A stretch of DNA of 64,000 bases, from NCBI RefSeq assembly GCF_001984175.1, contig NZ_MTQP01000049.1, positions 80,543 through 144,542 of the forward strand. The letters are read 5' to 3'. The stretch's first letter is position 1, and the number at the start of each line of letters is the position of its first letter. Below are positions 1-8,754 of the stretch, piece after piece. The notes under the pieces were generated by a model. The model was not told the DNA's origin. It searched no databases and saw only the letters and a list, made by a program, of their open reading frames with translations. The position numbers and the translations under genes were made by a program. Origin of the DNA: Saccharothrix sp. ALI-22-I (GTDB lineage Bacteria > Actinomycetota > Actinomycetes > Mycobacteriales > Pseudonocardiaceae).

Positions 1-34
1 GCATCCGTCCAGGCCGCGCGGTTGTTGTTAAGAG

Positions 35-48
35 TGTTAACGCTAACA
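35..48. promoter_or_regulatory. LacI-type operator, site 1
   Basis: TGTTAACGCTAACA is a near-perfect inverted repeat (GTTA arms around a central CG). This is the usual geometry of LacI-family operators. It lies about 425 bp upstream of the first GH43 gene and is matched by a second copy 34 bp downstream. The rest of positions 1-471 holds no supportable gene; short overlapping ORFs there lack any recognisable domain. Confidence 0.5.
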
Positions 49-80
49 AGCTGACTGCGAGGCGATCTAGAAGTAATGAC

Positions 81-92
81 GTTATCGCTAAC
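81..92. promoter_or_regulatory. LacI-type operator, site 2
   Basis: GTTATCGCTAAC differs from site 1 at a single central position (GTTAxCGCTAAC in both). Two copies in this spacing suggest cooperative repressor binding upstream of the arabinan-degrading genes. The regulator that would bind is not adjacent, and the two LacI genes further along have no proven link to these sites. Confidence 0.5.
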
Positions 93-471
93 ATGTTTCG
101 TCGGGGTACTTGTCCGTCGCGAAACCGGTGAGTTACGGTGCCGCCACCGCTCCCCGGCGTGTGACCCGGCACACGACGAGGCGCGGGCAACCCGTTCAGC
201 TCGCAAGGAGGCGACGCATGGCTGCGCGCGAGTTCCCCGCGTCCGGGATGACATCGACCGGCGACCTGAGACCGACAGCCCGCCGATCCGTGCCGGTTTC
301 CCCCGGCCGGTAACCGGATCCCGGTAGCCGAGCGGTAGTCCCGCCCGCGGCTTCCCCTCGCACCGCTCCACCGACGGTGGAGTGCGCTGCGCCCTGCCCG
401 CGTCGTGCGGTCGCGGTCGTCCGCACCCGCACGAGCGGGTCCCGAAATCCCTGTGGCACCAGGAGTGGTCA

Positions 472-1953
472 ATGCCGTTCACCCAGCCAAGAGGAGCCGC
501 GCGGCGGTTCCTGTCGCTCGCCGCGGCCTGTGTCGTGGCGCTGTCGTCAGTGCTGGTCGGCCAGGGCGTCGCGGTCGCTGCGGCCGGCCCGTCGTTCGTC
601 AACCCCGTCGTGCCCTTGCCGAACAGCGCGGACCCCACGCTGGTCACCTACAACGGCGCGTACTACTACGTGGCGACGACGTGGACCTCCGACATCGTGA
701 TGCGCAAGTCGACCACGATCGCCGCCCTGCGCAGCGCCCCCGAGCAGAAGGTCTTCACGGCCACCCAGGACGACGGCTGCTGCACGATGTGGGCCCCGCA
801 CCTGGAGCAGATCAACAACCGCTGGTACCTCTACTACTCGGTGCAGCCGAAGGCGGGCTTCGGCGAGCGCCGCACGCACGTGCTGGAGAGCGCGGGCAGC
901 GACCCGTTGGGGCCCTACACCTACCGCGGCATCCTCAACCTGATGCCCAACGGCGGCTGGGCGATCGACGGCGCGGTGCTCAAGCTCAACGGCGCCAACT
1001 ACTTCCACTTCTCCGCGTTCGGCTCGGACGGTCTCCAGTCGTTGTTCATCGCGCCGATGGACACGCCGTGGTCGGTCTCGGCGTTCGGTACCCGCATCTC
1101 CGCGCCCACGCTGGCCTGGGAGCGGCAGAAGGACGAGGTGAACGAGGGGTCGTTCGCGCTGCAGCGCAACGGCCGCACGTTCCTGACCTACTCGGCCAGC
1201 GCGTGCAGCGGTCCCGACTACAAGCTGGGCATGCTGGAGTACACGGGCGGCGACCCGCTGGCCCAGAGCTCGTGGTCGAAGTTCCCGAACCCGATCTTCC
1301 AGCGCAACGACGCGAACGGAGTCTACGGCCCCGGCCACCACTCGTTCTTCACCTCGCCCGACGGCACGGAGACGTGGATCGCCTACCACGCCAACGACTC
1401 GGCGTCGCAGGGTTGCGGCACGACCCGCTCCACCCGCGTGCAGAAGATCTCGTGGAACGCCGACGGCACGCCGAACCTCGGCACGCCGGTCTCCACCTCC
1501 ACCGTGCTCCAGGGCCCCTCCGGTGAGACCGGCGGTCCCGTGGCGCGGGTGCACATCAAGAACCGGCACAGCGCCCTGTGCCTGGACGACTACAACTTCG
1601 GCCTCAAGCCCGGCGCCGAGGTCCGGCAGTGGACCTGCAACACCGCGCCCGTGCAGGACTGGTACCTCACCCCGGTCGGCGACGGCTACTACGAGATCTT
1701 CAACGGCTACAGCGGTCTGTGCCTGGACGACAAGGACTTCGCCACCGCGCCGGGTTCGCCGGTGCAGCAGTGGACGTGCAACGGCCTGGCCGCCCAGCAG
1801 TGGCGGCTGACCACGACCAACGGCCGCACCACGCTGGTCAACAAGCACAGCGGGCTGTGCCTGGACAACTACAACTGGGGCACGCAGCCCGGTGCCGAGG
1901 TCCGGCAGTGGACCTGCAACGGCCTGGCCGTCCAGCAGTGGGACCTCGCCTGA
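472..1953 (+). CDS. Secreted GH43 arabinanase/arabinofuranosidase with C-terminal ricin-type lectin (CBM13)
   Basis: This gene encodes a 493-residue secreted glycoside hydrolase of family 43. The ATG at 472 is chosen because AGGAG (461-465) sits 6 nt upstream and the protein then opens with a signal peptide (RR, hydrophobic stretch, cut near AVAAA). The five-bladed propeller carries the expected acidic triad: Asp54 (SADPT), Asp166 (AIDGA) and Glu225 (NEGSF). Residues of about 360-493 form a ricin-B lectin domain with three repeats, each ending in a QxW-type motif (QDW, QQW, QQW) and containing CLDxxxF/W and QWTCN. The family acts on alpha-L-arabinosyl or beta-xylosyl linkages; arabinan is favoured here by the CBM42 neighbour, but substrate is inferred. 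The next gene follows after 38 nt, probably in the same transcript. Confidence 0.85.
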   Translation: MPFTQPRGAARRFLSLAAACVVALSSVLVGQGVAVAAAGPSFVNPVVPLPNSADPTLVTYNGAYYYVATTWTSDIVMRKSTTIAALRSAPEQKVFTATQDDGCCTMWAPHLEQINNRWYLYYSVQPKAGFGERRTHVLESAGSDPLGPYTYRGILNLMPNGGWAIDGAVLKLNGANYFHFSAFGSDGLQSLFIAPMDTPWSVSAFGTRISAPTLAWERQKDEVNEGSFALQRNGRTFLTYSASACSGPDYKLGMLEYTGGDPLAQSSWSKFPNPIFQRNDANGVYGPGHHSFFTSPDGTETWIAYHANDSASQGCGTTRSTRVQKISWNADGTPNLGTPVSTSTVLQGPSGETGGPVARVHIKNRHSALCLDDYNFGLKPGAEVRQWTCNTAPVQDWYLTPVGDGYYEIFNGYSGLCLDDKDFATAPGSPVQQWTCNGLAAQQWRLTTTNGRTTLVNKHSGLCLDNYNWGTQPGAEVRQWTCNGLAVQQWDLA

Positions 1954-1991
1954 TGCGGACACGGCAGCACGGATCGCGAAAGGAACCGATC

Positions 1992-3377
1992 ATGCTACGA
2001 CTCGCGCGGCTGGCTCTCTGCTGGCTCGCCATGACAGCGCTCGCCGTGGGCGTCGGCGCCACTCCGGCGCAGGCCCAGACGGCCGACGCAGCCTACGTGA
2101 TGGGGTACTTCAAGGAATCGCTGAACGGTTCGGGCAACGTCAACGCCGTCCACCTCGCCGTCAGCAACGACGGTCTGGAGTGGACCCCGCTCAACGACAA
2201 CAACGCCATCCTCACGCCGACCGCGGGCACCAAGGGCATCCGCGACCCGTTCATCACCCGGCTCAACAACGGCACGTGGGTCGTGCTGGCGACCGACATC
2301 CCCGTGGGCGGCTCGTTCACCAAGCCCAACCAGAACATCCACGTCTGGACCTCGCCCGATCTGGTGAACTGGTCGGCCGACCGGCTGCTCAACGTCAACA
2401 GCACCAACACGACGTCGTTCAGCTGGGCGCCCGCGGTGCACTGGGACCCCTCGCGCAACGCCTACGGCATCACGTTCTCCACCATCCCCCCGGGCGGCTC
2501 GCACGCGGTGATCTCCGTCGCCTACACCACCGATTTCGTCACCGCGACCGCGCCGGTCGTGTTCTTCGACGCCGGCACGGCCGTCATCGACTCCCACGTG
2601 ATCACCAACGTCAACGGGATGAACTACCTGTACTACCGCAACGACGCCACGACCGGGATCATCGGCGCCCGCTCGACGTCGCTGGAGCCGGGCAGCTTCA
2701 CCCGCTACAGCGGCGCGATCGGCGACAACCGGTGCACCGAGGCGCCGACGCTGGTCAAGTCGCTGACCGCGAACAAGTGGTGGCTGTGGGCCGACACCTA
2801 CTGCCCCAACGCGAAGTTCGACCTGTGGGAGGGCGACCTCGCCGCGGCGACGTGGACCAAGGTCGGCCGGCAGTCCTACACCGCGCCGCTGAACGCCAAG
2901 CACAACACGATCCACCCGATCACCGCGGCCGACCGTGACCGCCTGCTCGCCCGCTACGGCGGCACGAGCTGGAACCGGGTCAAGTCGCTCAACTTCCCGG
3001 GCCACTACGTCCGGCACGCGAACTCCGTCGGCCGCATCGACGAGCAGCCGTTCGAGCCGCACCAGGACTCGCAGTGGCGGCTGCGGGCCGGCCTGTCCGA
3101 CGCGAACGCCGTGTCGTTCGAGTCGGTCAACAGGCCCGGCTACTTCCTGCGGCACCAGGGCTTCGAGGTCAAGCTCATGCAGAACGACGGCACGTCGACC
3201 TTCGCCGCCGACGCCACCTTCACCCGGGTCGCCGGCCTCGCGGATTCCTCCTGGTCGTCGTTCCGCTCGGTCAACTACCCGACCCGCTACCTGCGGCACT
3301 CGGCCTTCGTGCTGCGCATCGACGAGATCTCCACCGCGACGGCCCGCGCGGACGCGACCTTCCACGTCGGCTACTGA
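1992..3377 (+). CDS. Secreted GH43-like arabinofuranosidase with CBM42 (AbfB) domain
   Basis: The 461-residue product starts at ATG 1992, preceded by GAAAGGA (1978-1984). A signal peptide covers about residues 1-29 (ends AQAQT). The catalytic propeller runs from about 33 to 315; candidate catalytic residues are Asp85 (IRDPF), Asp200 (VIDSH) and Glu250 (TEAPT). From about 320 to the end there is a beta-trefoil CBM42/AbfB domain. Its repeats are SLNFPGHYVRH, SVNRPGYFLRH and SVNYPTRYLRH, a typical arabinofuranose-binding pattern. It sits 38 nt behind the GH43-CBM13 gene, and the pair would attack arabinan or arabinoxylan side chains outside the cell. The exact specificity cannot be read from sequence. 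Confidence 0.83.
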   Translation: MLRLARLALCWLAMTALAVGVGATPAQAQTADAAYVMGYFKESLNGSGNVNAVHLAVSNDGLEWTPLNDNNAILTPTAGTKGIRDPFITRLNNGTWVVLATDIPVGGSFTKPNQNIHVWTSPDLVNWSADRLLNVNSTNTTSFSWAPAVHWDPSRNAYGITFSTIPPGGSHAVISVAYTTDFVTATAPVVFFDAGTAVIDSHVITNVNGMNYLYYRNDATTGIIGARSTSLEPGSFTRYSGAIGDNRCTEAPTLVKSLTANKWWLWADTYCPNAKFDLWEGDLAAATWTKVGRQSYTAPLNAKHNTIHPITAADRDRLLARYGGTSWNRVKSLNFPGHYVRHANSVGRIDEQPFEPHQDSQWRLRAGLSDANAVSFESVNRPGYFLRHQGFEVKLMQNDGTSTFAADATFTRVAGLADSSWSSFRSVNYPTRYLRHSAFVLRIDEISTATARADATFHVGY

Positions 3378-3418
3378 CCACGTCCGCGGACGTGGCCGGG
3401 CAGGCCACGTCCGCGGAC
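3378..3418. terminator. Strong hairpin after the GH43 pair
   Basis: A 16-bp perfect stem (3382-3397 with 3403-3418, 5-nt loop) begins just after the stop codon. The left arm is itself part of a perfect 18-bp palindrome (3378-3395). There is no T-tract, as is usual for actinomycete terminators. Confidence 0.65.
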
Positions 3419-3507
3419 CGAGTCCGGGCACGGTGGGGGAGCGGCCTTCCAGGCGGCGATCGCCGGAGCGCTCAGTGAACTCGCGTGACCACTACGTCCA
3501 GGTACGT

Positions 3508-3840
3508 TCATAAGTGCCGGCTGACCGTGCGCACCGAGACGGTCACGCCCTCGGCGGCCGGCTCCAGGGCGATGCGGCGGGCCGACCACTTGCGGTCCCG
3601 GCGCAGCCGCTCGATCCGGGCCACCACCTCGGCCGGGGTGGAGGTGGGCTGGTGGTGCGGCACGCTCGGGCGGTCGGCCAGGCCGGTCTCGCCGAAGCGG
3701 CGGTGGCGGTTGACCCACTTGGAGGCGCACTGCCGGGAGATGCCCATCTCGGCGGCGACATGCGCGATCGGGCGGGTTCGGCAGCGTCGGACCAGGCGGT
3801 GGCGGCCTTCGACGGACAGCGGGGCGTTACAGTGGAGCAC
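3508..3840 (-). pseudogene. IS481-family transposase, N-terminal remnant
   Basis: About 110 residues match the helix-turn-helix start of IS481-type transposases (NAPLSVEGRHRLVRRC, then PIAHVAAEMGISRQCASKWV and ETGLADRPSVPHHQP). The reading frame ends at 3508 without the DDE catalytic core, so the element is a relic about one third of normal length. No matching inverted terminal repeat was found on its far side. Confidence 0.75.
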
Positions 3841-3974
3841 GGGCGGCTCTTTGTGCTCGGCGGATGTGTTGGTCGCACTTCCATCCTGCCGCCGAAAGAC
3901 CCGTCCCCTCGTCTCAGCCCCTACCGGCCGTCACCAACGTCATGGCCCGCAACAATTAGTGGCGGTTTGCGCTG

Positions 3975-4335
3975 AACGAGGGCGCAGGCAGACACACCAC
4001 CAGGGCGTGGTACTGCGCGAGCAGGTCACCGGCGTCATCGCCAACCGCGTCCACACCGCCGACGGCCACGACAGCACCCCGGCGGCCGTGGTCTGGGCCA
4101 CCGGGTACAGACCGGACTACAGCTGGCTGGCCATCCCCGCGACCGGCACGGACGGCACACCGCAGCACACCGCAGGGGACCAGCCCCGTTCCCGGCCTGT
4201 ACTTCCCTCGGTCTGCCGTTCCAGTGCAACCGCGGATCGGCCCTGCTGGGCTGTGTCGGGCACGATGCCGCCTTGCTCGGCGCGCACTTGGACCGCCACC
4301 TGGTCGCCGGCGCCGTCAGGGCCTGCTCCGGGCAC
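3975..4335 (+). pseudogene. Flavin-containing monooxygenase/CzcO-like C-terminal remnant, frameshifted
   Basis: One frame reads VVLREQVTGVIANRVHTADG then VVWATGYRPDYSWL, the conserved ATG loop and tail of FAD/NAD(P)-dependent flavoprotein monooxygenases. A second frame continues LGLPFQCNRGSALLGCVGHD up to about 4320. The homology therefore crosses a frameshift near 4205. The N-terminal two thirds, with both Rossmann motifs, are missing. It is unrelated in sequence to the intact monooxygenase at 14194. Confidence 0.65.
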
Positions 4336-4957
4336 CCTGCCCAGCGCGGAACACACACGCGTTCTGCCGGATCCACCTCAGCACGCCGGTCCCGCACGGC
4401 GCGGTGACGGTCGGTCGTCGGACTCCTCCCGCGCAGTCCGCGCCCGCCGCGATCGCGTCGGAGCTGGGTCCTGCCGGCCCTGCAGTCGGTCTGCGCCATG
4501 GGCCCTTGGCCGGGTCGTACCCGATGCGCAGGTCGCCGGTCACCCGCTTGCGCCACGCCGGTTCCGCCGCGGGGCCTTGAGCCGCCGCACCTCCTCGTCG
4601 CCGAGCAGCACGGTGCTGGCCGAGGGCGACGACTGCTGGACGCCGCCACCCCGACAGTCCAGAACGAACTGTGGACCTGGCTCGCCGACCCGCTGACCGG
4701 GCGATCACTCGACCGACCGGGGTCCGCCGTCGCCGTCCTGCGACGAACTCCGGAGGACGAGCGGGTCGGCATGCCGACCGGGTGGCACGCTGCGTTCCGG
4801 GTACCTTTCAGGGCGTCGGAACGCTTGTCGTCGGCCGGAACATCGGCGAGGGCATGGCGCCCTCTATGACGCGCTCGACTGCGATGGTGTCGACGTCGTC
4901 CGTGTGTGGAATCTTGCTGCCTCGCGAAGGCTCCCGGGAGCGGCGGACGGCCGCGAC
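4336..4957. other. No supportable gene (degenerate DNA)
   Basis: Open frames exist on both strands (for example 4498-4869 plus, 4316-4708 minus), but none has a ribosome-binding site with a recognisable domain, and codon composition drifts between frames. It probably holds decayed coding sequence flanked by other remnants. Confidence 0.4.
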
Positions 4958-5682
4958 CTAGAGCATTGGCACGTGGGCTCGGTAGTGGTTGAGGTGTCGC
5001 TCGTTGGCGGTGTCCCCGTCGGGGAGGTTGGAGCTTTGCCAGAGGGGGACGGACACGTGGTTTGCCGCGGCCAGTGTGGTCAGGCGGACCAGCAGGAGGT
5101 TCCACAGGTAGGCGGAGCAGAGGGTGGACAGGGCCGCGGTGGTTCCGCTGGGGGTGGGGACCACGGCGTCGCCGGGCGGGATGTCGGTGTCCAGTAGAAC
5201 GTCGGCCAGTTCTCCGAGTTTGGCGAAGGATCGCGCCGGGGCGTTGTCCATGTGGGGCGGGAGGAGAACGCGACGACGTAGGCGCCCCGTCGCTTGAGTT
5301 CATGGGCGATCTCGACGGGGAAGGCGTTGACGCCCGAGTTGGAGAAGATGACACCGACGTCGCCGGGTTGGACCTGGGCTTGCGCGATCAGCGTCGCGGC
5401 CAGTCCGGGGACTCGTTCCAGTTGGGTGCTGGCCTGGGCGCCGTGCAACGGCAGCAAGGCGGGGTGGAACAGCGGGCGCACGCAGGCCGGCCCGCCCGCG
5501 CGGTAGAAGGTCTCCAGCACTGCGGCCAGGCTGTGTCCCGCGGCCGCGGTGTGCACCAGCAGGTCGGCCCGGACGACGTCGAGGAGCCGGTCGGCCACTG
5601 TGTCGAGTGCGGCGGCGTTGCGGTCTTCGATCAGGCGGAGATGCTCGCGCATCGCGGTGCCGAAGTCGCTGGGAAAGTCCAC
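4958..5682 (-). pseudogene. SIS-domain (phosphosugar isomerase-like) protein with a one-base frameshift
   Basis: Two adjoining minus-strand frames make up one SIS-domain protein of about 240 residues. The N-terminal part (start GTG 5682, AGGAG six bases upstream) contains VIFSNSGVNAFPVEIAHEL, the sugar-phosphate loop. The C-terminal part continues as PARSFAKLGELADVLLDTD and ends at 4958. They are joined if one base is added in the CCCC run near 5257-5260. SIS proteins bind phosphorylated amino sugars or ketoses; this one resembles uncharacterised SIS proteins rather than NagB. A perfect dre-type palindrome lies 46 bp upstream. The shift may be a real mutation or a homopolymer sequencing error; if an error, the gene is intact and functional. 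Confidence 0.65.
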
Positions 5683-5725
5683 GGGTGCTCCTCGCTGGGG
5701 TGGCTGTAGGCGGCAAGCCACCACA

Positions 5726-5741
5726 CATGGTCTAGACCAAG
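5726..5741. promoter_or_regulatory. DasR-type operator (dre)
   Basis: TGGTCTAGACCA (5728-5739) is a perfect 12-bp palindrome and matches the core of the DasR responsive element of streptomycetes. DasR is a GntR/HutC repressor that senses glucosamine-6-phosphate. The site lies between a minus-strand SIS-domain gene (start 5682) and a plus-strand SDR (start 5769), so it could control both. Confidence 0.7.
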
Positions 5742-5768
5742 TTGCACTTCCGGGGTTAGTCTGCCTCC

Positions 5769-6476
5769 GTGAGCGATCCCGTGTTCCTGATCACCGGCGC
5801 CTCCCGAGGTATCGGAGCCGCCACCGCCCGACTGGCCGCCGAATCCGGCTACCGCCTGGTCCTCGTCGCACGCGACCAGCGCCGCCTGGCCGACCTCGCC
5901 ACGCGGTTGGGCGCCCCCGACCGGACGTTGCCGATCTCCTGCGATGTCACCGACTGGGAACAACTCGGCGGGCTCGTCACCCGGGTACAGGACACCTGGG
6001 GTCGGCTGGACGTGGTCTTCGCCAACGCCGGCGCCAGCGTGGTGACCTCGTTTCTCGGCAACCACGGCGCGCCGCCGGACCAGTGGCGGGACATGGTGCT
6101 CGCCAACGTGTACGGCCCCGCGTTGACCGCGCGTGCCGCACTCCCCGCGTTGGTCGCCTCCGGCGGTCACCTCGTGCTGACCGGCTCGGCCGCGGGCCGC
6201 GGGGTGCGGCCGGGCAGCCTGTACTCGGCCACGAAATGGGCCGTCACCGGCCTGGCCCAGTCCATCCGCGCCGAGTGCGTCGGCACCGGCGTCCGGGTCA
6301 CCCTGGTGCAACCCGGCCTGGTGGACACCGGCGGGATTCCTCCCGAACGGTCCCATGACCCCAAACTCGATCCCGCCGACATCGCCCGCGCGGTCCTCTA
6401 CGCGGTCAGCCAACCGACCACCGTGGACGTCAACGAGATCCTCGTCCGCCCGGTCGGTCAGGACCCCCACCGCTGA
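5769..6476 (+). CDS. SDR family oxidoreductase
   Basis: A 235-residue short-chain dehydrogenase/reductase, cytoplasmic and NAD(P)-dependent. The GTG at 5769 begins the protein directly in front of the cofactor fold (FLITGASRGIGAAT at about 6-19). The NAG-type motif appears as FANAGAS and the catalytic pair is Tyr152 and Lys156 in LYSATKWAV. Length is normal for a classical SDR. It starts 27 bp after a DasR-type operator shared with the divergent SIS-domain gene, so an amino-sugar-linked role is possible, but the substrate is unknown. No terminator is evident downstream. Confidence 0.8.
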   Translation: MSDPVFLITGASRGIGAATARLAAESGYRLVLVARDQRRLADLATRLGAPDRTLPISCDVTDWEQLGGLVTRVQDTWGRLDVVFANAGASVVTSFLGNHGAPPDQWRDMVLANVYGPALTARAALPALVASGGHLVLTGSAAGRGVRPGSLYSATKWAVTGLAQSIRAECVGTGVRVTLVQPGLVDTGGIPPERSHDPKLDPADIARAVLYAVSQPTTVDVNEILVRPVGQDPHR

Positions 6477-6878
6477 ACCGCACAGGTGTTCCGGGTCCAC
6501 CCGACCTCGGCGTCGCGGGGTGAGGGCTGATCGTCCGATTCGGGTGTGCGGACGACGCCCGACCCCTGCCACGTCGTGACCGCCCACCTACCGCTGCCGC
6601 CACGGGCACGCCGGTGCCGCCACCACGCCACCGGACGTACGCAGGACCCTTACCCGGACGAAGACCATCTGCTCGCCCGCGTCGGCGAACTGCTCGTACA
6701 TCCACGGAGCCGACGCATCGGGTTCGGAGGGTGGTAAGGACATCTGAGCCGGCGACCACCACCGCGTGGTGCGCCTCCGGTTCGACGACCGGATGCCGCA
6801 TCCGCCGATCAGTGCCAGGTCGGCGGATGCGCACGGGGTCGGACGCCGCACCGTGGTCGGACGTCCTCGACAGGGGCA
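6477..6878. other. No supportable gene
   Basis: Both strands are open in places (6430-6882 and 6588-6851 minus), but the translations are Arg/Pro-rich and match no family that I recognise. It separates the SDR from the converging beta-glucosidase remnant. Confidence 0.4.
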
Positions 6879-7945
6879 TCAACGTCGGACGGCCACCTCG
6901 ATGACGATTCGGTGGTCGACGTGCTCGTATTCGCGCTTGCGCAACCGCCGGGCGGGTCCGGTGAGTCGTACCTCGGCGGTGGCGGGCAGGTCCTCGCTCG
7001 ACCGGCCCGCCGCCAGGACGATCACGCCGGGTTCGACGACGAGGTGGCCGTCCAGGCCGGTGTAGGCGAAGTGCTCGGCGTGCACGCGGAACACGACAAT
7101 GGCGCGCTCACCGGCGGCAAGGTCGACCGCGGCGAAGGAGAGCAGGGCGCGGACCGGGCGGGCGACCTGTGCGACGGGGTCGGTGCCGTAGAGCTGCACG
7201 ACCTCGACGCCTGCCCGGCCCCCGGTGTTGGCCACGTGGACGGAGACCTCGAACTCCTCGTCACACCCGACCTGCGTCCGGTCAACGCGCATGTCTGCGA
7301 CGTCGAAGCGGGTGTACGACAGGCCGTGGCCGAAGGGGAACGTCGGGCTGGGGTCCAGGTTGGACAGCGCCGACTGCTTGCCGCCAAGGGGTGCGTGCAG
7401 ATAGGTGTGCGGCTGGCCGCCGGGGGAGGAGCCGATCTGCGCCGGGAGCTTGCCGCGGAAGTTCGCGCGTCCGGCGAGCAGGCTCGCGAGCGCGGGGCCG
7501 CCCTCCTCGCCCGGCAGGAACGTCTGGACGATCGCGGCGGCGCGGCCGTGGAACCGGCCGACGGCGTAGGGGCGGCCGCTGCACACCAGCAGCACGGTCG
7601 GCGTGCCGGTGTCGAGCACGGCATCCACCAGCTGCTCCTGGACGCCGGGGAGGCGCAGGTCCTCGACGTCGCAGCCCTCTCCGGAGGTCCCGATGCCGAA
7701 CATGCCGGGCAGGTCGCCGACGACCACCAGCGCGATGTCGGCCGCGCGGGCGAGGTCGACGGCCTCCTGGATGCCGGAGGTGTCGGGTTCGCGGACCGGG
7801 CAGCCGCGGACGTGCTCGAACTGGACGCCGGGCAGTTCGACGGCGAGCGCTTCGCGGAAGGTCGGCGCGGCGACGCCCAGGCCCAGTTCGGGGCGGTCGG
7901 ACAGGACGTGGTTGGGGAACGAGTAGCACCCGAACATGGACCGTG
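6879..7945 (-). pseudogene. GH3 beta-glucosidase, C-terminal half; N-terminus lost at an IS end
   Basis: About 355 residues match the second half of a GH3 beta-glucosidase. The alpha/beta sandwich domain (RSMFGCYSFPNHV, then GIGTSGEGCDVEDLRLPG and VVCSGRPYAVGRFHG-type segments) is followed by a fibronectin-III-like domain (LSYTRFDVADMRV to the end). The N-terminal barrel with the catalytic Asp nucleophile is absent. The open frame extends to an ATG at 7967, but the first residues (ADFWHPT) are encoded by the terminal repeat of the adjacent insertion sequence, so this start is a chimera. A normal GH3 of this type has about 750 or more residues. The stump is unlikely to be catalytic. Confidence 0.8.
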
Positions 7946-8290
7946 TGGGGTGCCAGAAGTCGGCCATATGGTCTGACCTGCGGTTAGGCTGCTGTGGGTT
8001 CGTACTCGTTGATCATGCCGCCGAGGACTGGTCTGCGGCGTGTCGACGTGTGGTTCGGCTCTGTGATCGGGTGGTCCGGTCGTGGTGGGGTGAGTTGTCG
8101 GGCTTGGTGTGGTCTGCGGTGGTTGTAGTGGGCCGCGTAGCGGTCCGGCACCGCCCGCAGGTGGTGTTCGTCGATGATGAGCAGTCGGTTGGTGACTTCG
8201 CGTCGGACGGTTCCGACGAACCGCTCGGCGTGGGTGTTGGCCCGTGGACACCGTGGTGGGGTCTTCACGACCTGGGTGCCTGCGCTGGAG
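7941..8290 (-). mobile_element. IS transposase C-terminal fragment with its terminal repeat
   Basis: The minus-strand frame ending at 7984 reads VVKTPPRCPRANTHAERFVG, then HYNHRRPHQARQL and VLGGMINEYEP. This is the third-catalytic-residue region and tail of an integrase-core (rve) transposase. Just beyond the stop, TGTGGGGTGCCAGAAGT (7941-7957 region, read on the plus strand) resembles the terminal sequences at 47645 and 49620. The N-terminal two thirds of the transposase are missing. The element end defines the breakpoint of the GH3 gene. Confidence 0.75.
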
Positions 8291-8419
8291 AAGGCCGCGT
8301 CGAACGAGGAACGAGTCCGCCAAGCCGGCCCCACCCACGCCCCCACGGGCACGAACCAGCCGGGGCCAAACAGTGGGGATCCGAACTGGCGGACGCAGCT
8401 CGGTGACGACTGGCGCCGG

Positions 8420-8536
8420 TCTGGACCGGCAACCGCACCCGCTTCCGCCTCAACCCAGGGCGGAAACCGCCAGCTCAACGCCGCCCTGCACCGGATCGCC
8501 CCGCACCGCCGCCAGTCGTCGGTGCCTGCTCACTGA
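8420..8536 (+). pseudogene. IS110-family transposase, C-terminal scrap
   Basis: TGNRTRFRLNPG in one frame followed by GGNRQLNAALHRIAPHRRQ in the next matches the conserved C-terminal block of IS110/IS1111 transposases. A frameshift separates the two parts. Only about 40 residues remain. Confidence 0.55.
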
Positions 8537-8627
8537 ACCGACCGATTTCGCTGTGTGATCGCCGCTGGAGTCAGGTCGCCCTGCTGCTGCCCGACGTGGC
8601 CGCTGTGGTCCCTTCCGTGGCCGCGTC

Positions 8628-8657
8628 GGCCAGTTCGCGGTGGACGCCGAGTGAATA
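8628..8657 (+). promoter_or_regulatory. Repeated 30-bp upstream element, copy A
   Basis: This segment begins GGCCAGTTCGCGGTG and ends GCCGAGTGAATA. It is identical at 26 of 30 positions to 14120-14149, upstream of the second transcription unit of the same cluster. It lies 97 bp before the SDR start. The most likely ligand is the AraC-family regulator encoded at 16944-18017. Confidence 0.6.
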
Positions 8658-8754
8658 GCGTCGTCTTCGTCAATCTCGACACGCGGGGAACAAGGCGTGT
8701 CGCCCGGCGGAACCACACAGACGCTCGTTACCCGACCAGAAGGACAGCGCAGAC

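Noticed and set aside
547..1962. Long antisense ORF over the GH43-CBM13 gene (471 aa)
   Set aside because: Arg/Val/Gly-rich translation typical of the complementary frame of high-GC genes; no domain, and the plus-strand protein is clearly real.
4316..4708. 130-aa minus-strand ORF
   Set aside because: No recognisable domain, no ribosome-binding site and competing frames on both strands; left as degenerate DNA.
6430..6882. 150-aa minus-strand ORF downstream of the SDR
   Set aside because: Overlaps the SDR 3' end; Arg/Pro-rich sequence without motif.
7966..7978. TGGTCTGACCT near the GH3 start considered as a second dre site
   Set aside because: It is one base short and lacks the symmetric CTAG centre; it lies within IS terminal DNA.
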